From contig NZ_FOWE01000004.1 of assembly GCF_900115395.1 (NCBI RefSeq), positions 62,001-126,000 of the forward strand: DNA of 64,000 bases, written 5' to 3'. The DNA is from Geodermatophilus obscurus. Its GTDB lineage: Bacteria > Actinomycetota > Actinomycetes > Mycobacteriales > Geodermatophilaceae. The translations under genes were made by a program, and so were the position numbers. The notes under the pieces were generated by a model. The model did not search any database. It was not told where the DNA came from and saw nothing but the letters and a program-made list of their open reading frames with translations. Each line of letters begins with the position of its first letter. Within the stretch, counting starts at the first letter, position 1. Of the stretch, positions 17,334 through 24,544 are shown one piece after another.

Positions 17334-18059
17334 TCAGCGCACCGCGGCCAGGAGGGCGGCGGCCAGCTCCGGGCGGCAGACCAGCAGGTCGGGCAGCGAG
17401 GGGTCGGGCTCGTTGTAGCGCAGGGGCGACCCGTCGAGCCGGAGCGCGGTCAGGCCGGCGGCCAGGGCGACGGCGACCGGCGCGGCGGAGTCCCACTGGT
17501 ACATGCCGCCGGCGTGCACGTAGGCGTCGACCTCGCCGCGCACCACCGCCGTGGTCTTCCAGCCGGCCGAGCCCAGCGGCACCAGCTCACCGCCGACCGC
17601 CGCCGCCGCCTCCTCCGCCTGTGCCGGCGGGCGGGTCCGGCTGACGGCGATCCGCGGGGGCCGCGCCACGGCCGGGGGCAGTGGCGGCGCCGGGTCGGTC
17701 ACCAGCACCTCGCCGACGGCCGGCAGCGCCACCGCGGCCGCGCCCAGCCCGCCGGCCGACCACAGCGCCACGTGGACGGCGAAGTCCGGGCGGCCGGCCT
17801 CGCCGTACTCGCGGGTGCCGTCGAGCGGGTCGACGATCCACACCCGTCCGGCCTCCAGGCGGCTGCGGTCGTCGGCGGCCTCCTCGCTGAAGACGACGTC
17901 GTCGGGGCGGTGCTCGGCGAGGACCGCGGTGATCGCCTGCTGCGCTGCCGCGTCCCCGGCGTCGCCGAGCGCCCGCCCGGACAGCCCGCCGCCGCGCAGG
18001 TCGAGCAGCACCGCGGCGGCCGCCCGCGCGGCGGACGCGGCGACCTCGACGTCCCTCAC
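17334..18059 (-). CDS. cysQ: CysQ/inositol-monophosphatase-family phosphatase
   Basis: 241 residues. Metal-binding motifs: EEAADD, WIVDPLDGTREY and the C-terminal WDSAAPVAVALAAG. Next to cysD the likely substrate is 3'-phosphoadenosine 5'-phosphate or PAPS, which CysQ clears during sulfate assimilation; an inositol phosphate substrate is possible. GTG start overlaps the stop of the thioesterase gene (GTGA). Confidence 0.85.
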   Translation of the reverse strand: MRDVEVAASAARAAAAVLLDLRGGGLSGRALGDAGDAAAQQAITAVLAEHRPDDVVFSEEAADDRSRLEAGRVWIVDPLDGTREYGEAGRPDFAVHVALWSAGGLGAAAVALPAVGEVLVTDPAPPLPPAVARPPRIAVSRTRPPAQAEEAAAAVGGELVPLGSAGWKTTAVVRGEVDAYVHAGGMYQWDSAAPVAVALAAGLTALRLDGSPLRYNEPDPSLPDLLVCRPELAAALLAAVR

Positions 18060-18781
18060 GGCCGGTCCTCCCGCGCGGCGGCGGGCGCGGTCGCGTCGGT
18101 GGGCCGCGACGGCGGGGCGTGTCGGCCAGCGGCGTCGGTGACCTCGGCGAAGTACGCCGCGCGCAGCTCCTCCCGGGGGAGCACGAACACCGCCCGCGCC
18201 TCCACCAGAGGCCGGTCGGGCTCGGCGGCGAGGGCCATCGAGCCGGTGACGAGGGACTTGCGGCCGCCGTGCTCGACCACCCGGCCCCGGCAGACGACCG
18301 GGACGCCCAGCGCGACCGGACGGCGGTAGTCGAGCTCCAGCCGCGCCGTCATCCCCCACAGGCCCGCGCGGATCGTGGCCGCGCCGAGGACCTGGTCCAT
18401 GACCATGCCGCTCATCCCGCCGTGCAGGAACCCCGGCGGTCCCTCGTGGGCCGGGCCGAAGGTCACCTCGCCGACGACGCCGCCGGGCTCCTCGCGCAGC
18501 ACCAGCGGCGGCGCCAGCGCGCTGCCGACCCCGGTGACCGGGTTGAACACCCGCCGGAAGCGCACCGGGTCGTCGAGGACGGGCAACCGGGTGAGCGGGC
18601 GGACCGAGGCGCCGAGCCGGGCGGTGACGGCGCGCACCGTCGCGGCGGCCTCGTGCAGTTCACCGGCCGGGACGGTCGTGCGCACCGAGGCGTCCACCAG
18701 CCCGCGCAGCGCGTCCCCGAGGTCGCTGACGGCCGCCATCAGGTCGGGGTCGTACGGGGCGCCGTCGTCGTCAGTGGTCAC
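18056..18781 (-). CDS. PaaI-type thioesterase (hotdog fold)
   Basis: 241 residues. The hotdog core begins around residue 110 with the signature GFLHGGMSGMVMDQVLG and continues LELDYRRPVALG. The N-terminal 100 residues are helical and not recognised. Such enzymes hydrolyse acyl-CoA thioesters. GTG start overlaps the end of the histidine kinase gene by 11 nt and its stop overlaps cysQ, so it sits inside one operon from the response regulator to cysQ. Confidence 0.8.
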   Translation of the reverse strand: MTTDDDGAPYDPDLMAAVSDLGDALRGLVDASVRTTVPAGELHEAAATVRAVTARLGASVRPLTRLPVLDDPVRFRRVFNPVTGVGSALAPPLVLREEPGGVVGEVTFGPAHEGPPGFLHGGMSGMVMDQVLGAATIRAGLWGMTARLELDYRRPVALGVPVVCRGRVVEHGGRKSLVTGSMALAAEPDRPLVEARAVFVLPREELRAAYFAEVTDAAGRHAPPSRPTDATAPAAAREDRP

Positions 18782-20399
18782 CCGCGGACGGTACGTCCGG
18801 CCGTCCGGTCGCCTCCCCGGGACCGTCCTCGGCCGCGGTGGGGGGAGCGGCGGCGAGGACGCCGGGCGGGCCGCTGAGGTCCGGGCCGGAGCGGGGCAGC
18901 CGGACGGTGAAGGCGGCACCGCGGCCGGGCGCGGTGTCCAGGGCGACGTCGCCGCCGTGCGCGGCCACCAGCGCGCGCACGATCGACAGGCCCAGGCCCG
19001 TGCCGCCGGCGACGCGGCTGCGCGAGGCGTCGGCCCGGTAGAAGCGCTCGAACACCCGCGCGGCGTCCTCCGGCACCATGCCCGGGCCCTCGTCGGCCAC
19101 CCGCACCACCACCCGGTCGCCACCGTCACTGGTGTCCTCGCCGATCCGGACCGTGACCGGCGCCGTCCGGGGGGTGTGCACCAGGGCGTTGGAGACCAGG
19201 TTGCCCACGACCTGGCGCAGGCGGGCCTCGTCGCCGAGCACCACCGGCACCTCGGTGAGGGACTCGTCCAGGTGCAGCGAGATCGGCCGGTCGGGCTGGA
19301 GCGCGCGGGCGTCGTGCACCGCGTCGCCGGCGATCTCGGCCAGGTCGACCGGGGTCAGCGACAGCGGGCGCTGCTGGTCCAGGCGCGCCAGCTGGAGCAG
19401 GTCCTCGACCAGCACGCCCATCCGGGCGCCCTCGCTCTCGATCCGCTGCATCAGGCGCGCGGTCTCCGCCGGGCTGCCGACCGCGCCCTGCCGGTAGAGC
19501 TCGGCGAAGCCGCGGATCGACGTCAGCGGCGTCCGCAGCTCGTGGCTGGCGTCGGCGACGAAGCGGCGCATCCGCTCCTCGGAGGCCCGCGCCTGCTCCT
19601 CGGAGGCCTTCTGGGCGCGGAAGGCGCTCTCGATGCGGGTGAGCATGCCGTTGAGCGCCTGCGACAGCCGGCCCACCTCGGTGCGGCCGTCCCCGGCGGG
19701 CACCCGCTGGGACAGGTCACCGGCGGCGATGGCCTGGGCGGTCCGCTCGACAGCGGCGAGCGGGCGCAGGCTGCTGCGCACCAGCCCGTAGCCGGCCAGT
19801 CCCAGCGCCACCAGCACGACCAGGCCGACGACGACCTCGATGGCCACCAGCCGGCCGATGACCTTGTCGTCGCGGCCGAGGTCGCCGCCCGCGACGAGCA
19901 CGAGGTCTCCGGGCAGTCCCACCGCCGTGACCCGCCAGTACGTGTCGCCGTCCTCCGAGCGCACGGTGTGGGTCGGGAGCCTCCCGGGACGGCCGGGGCC
20001 GCCTGGCCCGGAGTCGGCGGCGATGGCCACGGCGTCCTCGCGGTCGAGGTCGGGCAGCGCGTCGTCGGAGGGCGGGCCGATGAGCACGATCGGTTCGTCG
20101 TCGCTCGGGAGGACGCAGGCGAGGTAGCTGCCGGGTGTGACGGAAGGCTGCCGGCCCCCGAACAGGCAGGCGGTCACCAGGTCGTCCCGCTGCAGGATCC
20201 CCCGCAGCGTGCTCTGCAGCTGCTGGTCCTGCTCCTCGGCCAGGTAGCGCTTGAGCAGCGACGTCGCCGTCACCCCGGTGACGACGAGGGCGACGGTGAC
20301 CAGGGCGAGCAGCAGCGCCACGAGGGTGATGCGCAGCGGGACCCGCGGCAGCCGGGAGCCGCCGCGGGTCCCGGGAGGGGTGCCGGGGGAGGTGCTCAC
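18771..20399 (-). CDS. Sensor histidine kinase
   Basis: 542 residues. TM1 at about 24-46, an extracytoplasmic sensor to about 184, TM2 near 185-205, then HAMP, HisKA (DASHELRTPLTSIRGF, His near 286) and a HATPase domain with NLVSNALVHT, ADEGPGM and GGTGLGLSIV. Signals to the response regulator encoded just upstream; the start GTG overlaps that gene's stop. The sensor domain gives no clear ligand. Resembles the mycobacterial TcrY/PrrB-type kinases in architecture. Confidence 0.93.
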   Translation of the reverse strand: MSTSPGTPPGTRGGSRLPRVPLRITLVALLLALVTVALVVTGVTATSLLKRYLAEEQDQQLQSTLRGILQRDDLVTACLFGGRQPSVTPGSYLACVLPSDDEPIVLIGPPSDDALPDLDREDAVAIAADSGPGGPGRPGRLPTHTVRSEDGDTYWRVTAVGLPGDLVLVAGGDLGRDDKVIGRLVAIEVVVGLVVLVALGLAGYGLVRSSLRPLAAVERTAQAIAAGDLSQRVPAGDGRTEVGRLSQALNGMLTRIESAFRAQKASEEQARASEERMRRFVADASHELRTPLTSIRGFAELYRQGAVGSPAETARLMQRIESEGARMGVLVEDLLQLARLDQQRPLSLTPVDLAEIAGDAVHDARALQPDRPISLHLDESLTEVPVVLGDEARLRQVVGNLVSNALVHTPRTAPVTVRIGEDTSDGGDRVVVRVADEGPGMVPEDAARVFERFYRADASRSRVAGGTGLGLSIVRALVAAHGGDVALDTAPGRGAAFTVRLPRSGPDLSGPPGVLAAAPPTAAEDGPGEATGRPDVPSAGDH

Positions 20400-21160
20400 G
20401 AACCGCGCGGCAGGCGCAGCGTGTAGCCGACCCCGCGGATGGTGTGCAGCAGCCGCGGCTCGGTGGTGTCGACCTTGCGCCGCAGGTAGGAGATGTAGGA
20501 CTCCACGACGTTCGCCTCGCCGTTGAAGTCGTAGTTCCACACGTGGTCGAGGATCTGTGCCTTCGACAGCACCCGCCCGGCGTTGGCCATGAGGTAGCGC
20601 AGCAGCTTGAACTCGGTGGGGGACAGCGACACGACCTCGCCGGCCTTCACGACCTCGTGCGACTCCTCGTCGAGCTCGATGTCGGCGAAGGTCAGCCGGG
20701 GGCTCTCGGCGGCGCGCTGCTGCCCGGTGCTGCGCCGCAGCACCGCCCGGATGCGGGCGAGCACCTCGTCGAGGCTGAAGGGCTTGGTGACGTAGTCGTC
20801 CCCGCCGAGCGTGAGGCCGGAGACCTTGTCCTCCGCGGCGTCGCGCGCGGTGAGGAACAGCACCGGCGTGTGCCGGCCGCTCTCGCGCAGCCGCCGCACG
20901 ACGCCGAAGCCGTCGAGCCCCGGCATCATGACGTCGAGGACGAGCAGGTCGGGGCGGAAGGTCGCCGCCAGTGCCAGGGCCTGCTGGCCGTCGGCCGCCG
21001 TCGCCACGTCGAAGCCGGCGTACCGCAGGCTCGCGGACAGCAGCTCGCGGATGTTGGGCTCGTCGTCGACCACCAGGAGGCGGGCCTCCGGGCCGGTGCC
21101 TCGAGCGGTGCGGGTACCCGTCACCACGTCTCCCGTCGGACGCCTGGTCACCGTCGTCAT
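20396..21160 (-). CDS. OmpR/PhoB-family response regulator
   Basis: 254 residues from ATG 21160; GTG 21124 with GGGAGA upstream is an alternative. Receiver domain with phosphoacceptor D76 (LLVLDVMMPG) and the conserved Lys in YVTKPFS, then a winged-helix domain ending VVESYISYLRRKVD...GYTLRLPRG. Resembles mycobacterial TcrX/TrcR regulators. Cognate to the kinase that follows with a GTGA overlap. Confidence 0.93.
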   Translation of the reverse strand: MTTVTRRPTGDVVTGTRTARGTGPEARLLVVDDEPNIRELLSASLRYAGFDVATAADGQQALALAATFRPDLLVLDVMMPGLDGFGVVRRLRESGRHTPVLFLTARDAAEDKVSGLTLGGDDYVTKPFSLDEVLARIRAVLRRSTGQQRAAESPRLTFADIELDEESHEVVKAGEVVSLSPTEFKLLRYLMANAGRVLSKAQILDHVWNYDFNGEANVVESYISYLRRKVDTTEPRLLHTIRGVGYTLRLPRGS

Positions 21161-21238
21161 GGTCCCCACGGTGCCCGGCACTGCTGCTGCTCCGCTGGAC
21201 GGTACCTGTGAGGACGCTGGACGGGAGGGTCCTCCGCA

Positions 21239-21321
21239 CCCGGCGGGCGCGGTCCCCAGCCCGGTGGGCGCGGTCCCCAGCCCGGCGGGCGCGGTCCTCG
21301 GCTGGCGGGTGCGGTCCTCAG
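21239..21321. repeat. Four 20-21 bp tandem repeats upstream of the two-component genes
   Basis: Units at 21239, 21260, 21281 and 21302 share GGCGGGCGCGGTCC(C/T)C(A/G)G. The last overlaps the 3' end of the siderophore-interacting protein gene. They lie about 80-160 nt upstream of the response-regulator start, where they could be binding sites or slippage repeats. Confidence 0.75.
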
Positions 21322-22094
21322 CCGGCGGGCGCCATCGCGCGGCCCCGCCGCCAGTAGCCGATGGCGTGGTGCTGCGCCCGCGACAGGCCCCACCGGCCGC
21401 GCAGGTCGGCGCGGACCGCCCGCACGGCCGCGGACTCGGCGGCGACCCACGCGAAGAGGTCCTCGCCGGCGGGGCGCTCGAGCGCGGCGACGGCGTCGGC
21501 CAGCACCGTGCTCTCCCCGGGCGGCGTCCCGCCGCGGTGCAGCCAGCGCACCTCGACACCCGGCGGCGCGGCGAGCGACTGCTCCTCCTCGGGTCCGGCC
21601 ACCTCCAGCAGCGCGGTGCCCACGACGTCCGGGGCCGCCGCCCCGAGGATGCGGGCGATCGCCGGCAGCGCCGTCTCGTCGCCCGCGAGCAGCACGGTGC
21701 CGGCCGGCCGGTCCCCGAGGGGCCCGCTGCCGGCCACCCCCAGCAGCGCGCCGGGCGCGGCGGCCCCGGCCCAGGCCGCGGCCGGGCCGTCACCGTGCAG
21801 GACGAAGTCGATCTCCACCTCGCCGCGTGCGGGGTCCTGCCGCCGGGCGGTGTAGCTGCGCAGGCTCACCCCGTGCGCGCCGACCGGCCACACCACCCGC
21901 CCGTCGCGTGCCACGGCCGGCCAGCGGGGCGCGGCGTCGCCCACGCGCGGGACGAGCAGGTTGACCGTCGGCCCGGCGGACGCGACGGCGTCCGGGGTGC
22001 CGGAGAGCACCACCCGGCGCACCGAGGGGGTCACGTCGGCGACGGACACGACCGTGAGGACGTCGACGCTGCGGACATCTCCGGCCTCCGACAC
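21318..22094 (-). CDS. Siderophore-interacting protein (ferric-siderophore reductase family)
   Basis: 258 residues. An N-terminal FAD-binding barrel with SLRSYTARR (usual motif R-x-Y-T) and VEIDFVLHGDGPAAAWA, then a NAD(P)H-binding SIP domain ending AIGYWRRG. These reduce ferric siderophores in the cytoplasm to release iron. GTG start is probably leaderless: TAGGCT (22102-22107) ends seven bases before it and there is no SD. Confidence 0.88.
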   Translation of the reverse strand: MSEAGDVRSVDVLTVVSVADVTPSVRRVVLSGTPDAVASAGPTVNLLVPRVGDAAPRWPAVARDGRVVWPVGAHGVSLRSYTARRQDPARGEVEIDFVLHGDGPAAAWAGAAAPGALLGVAGSGPLGDRPAGTVLLAGDETALPAIARILGAAAPDVVGTALLEVAGPEEEQSLAAPPGVEVRWLHRGGTPPGESTVLADAVAALERPAGEDLFAWVAAESAAVRAVRADLRGRWGLSRAQHHAIGYWRRGRAMAPAG

Positions 22095-22439
22095 GAGCGC
22101 GAGCCTAGGGACCGGGTGTCGACGCGGGCCGACCCGGCCGACCCCGGGGGAATGGGGTCGACCGGGCCGGCGATCGAGGACGGGGGGGCATCACCGAGCG
22201 TTACCGCTGCTCGACTCTCAGCAGGCAGTTTGCTCCGTGGGCCCCCGTCACCGGGAACGCTACGTGACGATCGAGGTCCTGGCACTGCCCGATCGGGTGG
22301 TGCTCCCCGCTGCGGGGGTGAGCTGGGTCGCGCGCGGCCACCGCCGGAGCCGTGCGCCGGGCCGCCGGGGCCCGATGTGTGCCCCCGCGACGGGGCGGGC
22401 ACCGGGGGTGGGTCCAGCGGGGCGAGGGAGGACGGACGC
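22095..22439. other. Intergenic region, 345 nt
   Basis: Divergent promoter region between the siderophore-interacting protein (-) and the DUF2945 gene (+). It holds the -10 box TAGGCT for the minus-strand gene and GGGAGGA upstream of the plus-strand ATG. No further gene or repeat seen. Confidence 0.6.
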
Positions 22440-22652
22440 ATGGCCGACGACGTGAAGAAGGGTGACCACGTCACCTGGAACAGCCACGGCAGCAAGGTCG
22501 AGGGCACGGTGACGAAGGAGATCACCGAGGACACCGAGGCCGGCGGCCGCACGGTCAGGGCCAGCTCCGACGACCCGCAGTACGAGGTGACGAGCGACAA
22601 GAGCGGCAAGACGGCGGTGCACAAGCCCTCCGCGCTGCAGAAGAAGAAGTAG
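22440..22652 (+). CDS. DUF2945 (hypervirulence-associated, TUDOR-like) protein
   Basis: 70 residues: KKGDHVTWNSHGSKVEGTV...YEVTSDKSGKTAVHKPSAL is the family fold, a small beta barrel found in many soil bacteria. Function not established. ATG with GGGAGGA upstream; 22 nt before the DUF2795 gene, so probably an operon. Confidence 0.8.
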   Translation: MADDVKKGDHVTWNSHGSKVEGTVTKEITEDTEAGGRTVRASSDDPQYEVTSDKSGKTAVHKPSALQKKK

Positions 22653-22674
22653 ACACCCGCCGAGGGGAGAGACC

Positions 22675-23106
22675 GTGAGCGAGACCGACGACCGCTTCGC
22701 CGGAGCGTCTTCACGCAGCAACAAGCACAACCCGCGCCTCGACGAGGAGCTCGAGCACGAGATCCAGGGGATGCTCAAGAGCAACCACGCGACGCGGTCC
22801 GAGGAGTTCCGCGAGGTCGAGCCGGTCGCCGAGGGCGAGCCGGACACCGGCGACAGCCCCAACAGCACGCTGATCGGCGGCGTCCCCGTGGGCATGACCG
22901 AGGACGCCGTCGTGGCCCGCGCCGAACTGGCGCGCTGGCTGGTGCGCGCCGACTTCCCGAACACCGGTCCCCAGCTGGTCGAGGCCGCGCTCGACCACCG
23001 GGCGCCCGACGCCGTCGTCGCCGAGCTGGAGCGGCTGCCCGAGGGCGAGACTTACGAGCGGATCGGCGACGTCGTCCGCGCGCTGGGGTACCCGACCGAG
23101 ACCTGA
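22675..23106 (+). CDS. DUF2795 protein
   Basis: 143 residues. The C-terminal half (ELARWLVRADFPNTGPQLVEAALDHRAPD...LERLPEGETYERIGDVVRALG) fits DUF2795, a helical domain of unknown role common in actinobacteria. The N-terminal half is hydrophilic. GTG with GAGGGGAGAGACC upstream. Confidence 0.8.
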   Translation: MSETDDRFAGASSRSNKHNPRLDEELEHEIQGMLKSNHATRSEEFREVEPVAEGEPDTGDSPNSTLIGGVPVGMTEDAVVARAELARWLVRADFPNTGPQLVEAALDHRAPDAVVAELERLPEGETYERIGDVVRALGYPTET

Positions 23107-23121
23107 CCGGCCCGACCCCGG

Positions 23122-23157
23122 AGGAGGCTCAGGAGCCCACGCGCTCCTGGGCCTCCT
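23122..23157. terminator. Hairpin terminator between convergent genes
   Basis: Arms AGGAGGCTCAGGAGC (23122-23136) and GCTCCTGGGCCTCCT (23143-23157), one G-T wobble. It overlaps the 3' end of the coiled-coil gene. Confidence 0.6.
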
Positions 23158-24331
23158 CGTCGTCGTCCTGGGCGCTGTCGTTCCCCGCGATCTCCTCCGC
23201 GCCGCGTCGGCGGAAGAGCTTGGAGCCGGGGAAGCCCTTCACCACGTGCCGCAGGTCCTGCATGGTGTCGACCAGGTCGTGCACGTCGGTCCCGACGCCT
23301 TCGAGCGAGGCCAGGACGGGGATCACGGTCTGGTCCAGGGAGTCGACCAGCGTCGGCAGCCGGTCGGCCAGCAGGACCAGCGCCTCGACCTCGTGCGGGT
23401 CCAGCGTCTCGGCCAGTCGCCGGACGCTCGGCGTGAGCTGCGCCAGCGGCCCCTCGTAGCCGGCCAGCAGGGGGTCGACCCGGCCGACGAGGCCCTCCGC
23501 GGCGCCCACCGCACCGTCGGCCCGGTCGATCACGGCGGCCGAGCGGCCGATGGTGGCGCTCACCGCCTCGATGGCCTCGTCGGACCGCTGCTGGGTGGCC
23601 TGCACGGCGGTGATGACGGCGTCCGACCGCTGCTGGGTGGCTTCCACGGCGGAGATGACGGCGTCCGACCGCTGCTGGGTGGCTTCCACGGCGGAGATGA
23701 CGGCGTCCGACCGCTGCTGGGTGCCCTGCACGGCGGAGATGACGGCGTCCGACCGCTGCTGGGTCCGCCCGACCGCCTCGATCGCCTCGTCGGCCTTCTG
23801 CTGGGTCCGTCCGACGGCGCCGATCGCCTCGTCGGCCTTCTGCTGGGTCCGTCCGACGGCGCCGATCGCCTCGTCGGCCTTCTGCTGGGTCCGTCCGACG
23901 GCGCCGATGGCAGCGTCGGCCCGCACCTGTGTCCCCTCCACGGCGGAGATCGCCGCGTCGGCCCGCTTCTGGGTGTCCCCGACGGCGTCGATGGCCCCGT
24001 CGGCCCGCTCCTGCGTGCGTCCGACCGCGGTGATCGCGTCGTCGGCCCGCTGCCGGGTGGCCTGGACGGCGGTGATCGCCTCGTCGGCGCGGTGCCGCGT
24101 CTCGCCGACGCCCCCGATGGCCCGGTCGGCCGCCTCGATGGTGCCCTCGGCGTGCCCGACGAGGTCCTCCACCCGGCCGACGACCCCGTCGACCCGGTCG
24201 AGCAGGCCCTCGAACCGGCTCACCGCGGCCGCCACCCGCGGCAGCAGGGCGAGCGCCTCGGCGAGGCCGTCGCGCAGGCTCTCGACGGCGGAGAACACGT
24301 CGGACGGACCGGGGATCGTCGGCAGCCTCAC
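23129..24331 (-). CDS. Coiled-coil protein built from thirteen 14-residue repeats
   Basis: 400 residues. Residues 76-257 hold thirteen near-perfect 14-residue units such as GRTQQKADEAIGAV and EATQQRSDAVISAV, i.e. two heptads each with hydrophobic a/d positions, predicting a long amphipathic helix. Flanks are also helical (VFSAVESLRDGLAEAL; PLLAGYEGPLAQLTPSVRRL). The C-terminus is acidic. No membrane segment or signal peptide. Function unknown; the pattern recalls apolipoprotein-like or membrane-surface helices. GTG start has no SD and is uncertain. Confidence 0.8.
   Translation of the reverse strand: MRLPTIPGPSDVFSAVESLRDGLAEALALLPRVAAAVSRFEGLLDRVDGVVGRVEDLVGHAEGTIEAADRAIGGVGETRHRADEAITAVQATRQRADDAITAVGRTQERADGAIDAVGDTQKRADAAISAVEGTQVRADAAIGAVGRTQQKADEAIGAVGRTQQKADEAIGAVGRTQQKADEAIEAVGRTQQRSDAVISAVQGTQQRSDAVISAVEATQQRSDAVISAVEATQQRSDAVITAVQATQQRSDEAIEAVSATIGRSAAVIDRADGAVGAAEGLVGRVDPLLAGYEGPLAQLTPSVRRLAETLDPHEVEALVLLADRLPTLVDSLDQTVIPVLASLEGVGTDVHDLVDTMQDLRHVVKGFPGSKLFRRRGAEEIAGNDSAQDDDEEAQERVGS
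23561..24106. repeat. Tandem 42-bp repeats (13 copies)
   Basis: In-frame array encoding the 14-residue units. Units 6-8 (around 23790-23915) and 10-12 (around 23600-23735) are almost identical at DNA level, indicating recent duplication or gene conversion, while outer units have diverged. Confidence 0.9.
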
Positions 24332-24544
24332 GCGCCGACGCTACGTCCGTGGACGGCGGGTCGCCCGGCCGGGGACTGTCCGGCCACCCGGTCGGGTAGG
24401 CACGGGCGGAGGTCCGCCGCGCCGTCGTCCCGCGCGTCGCCCCTCGGGAGGGCTCGCGGGCCGTATCGTTGCGTGCTGCTGCACATGCGGGGAGCGACGG
24501 CCCGGCGCTGCGGCGCGGACGACGACACGGACGACGACGATGGG

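Noticed and set aside
22264-22455. Open frame in the gap before the DUF2945 gene
   Set aside because: Arg/Pro/Gly-rich translation with no SD and overlap into a well-supported gene.
23246-24540. Plus-strand frames opposite the coiled-coil gene with repetitive translation
   Set aside because: Repeats there mirror the minus-strand 42-bp units; only the minus-strand product shows a sensible heptad pattern.
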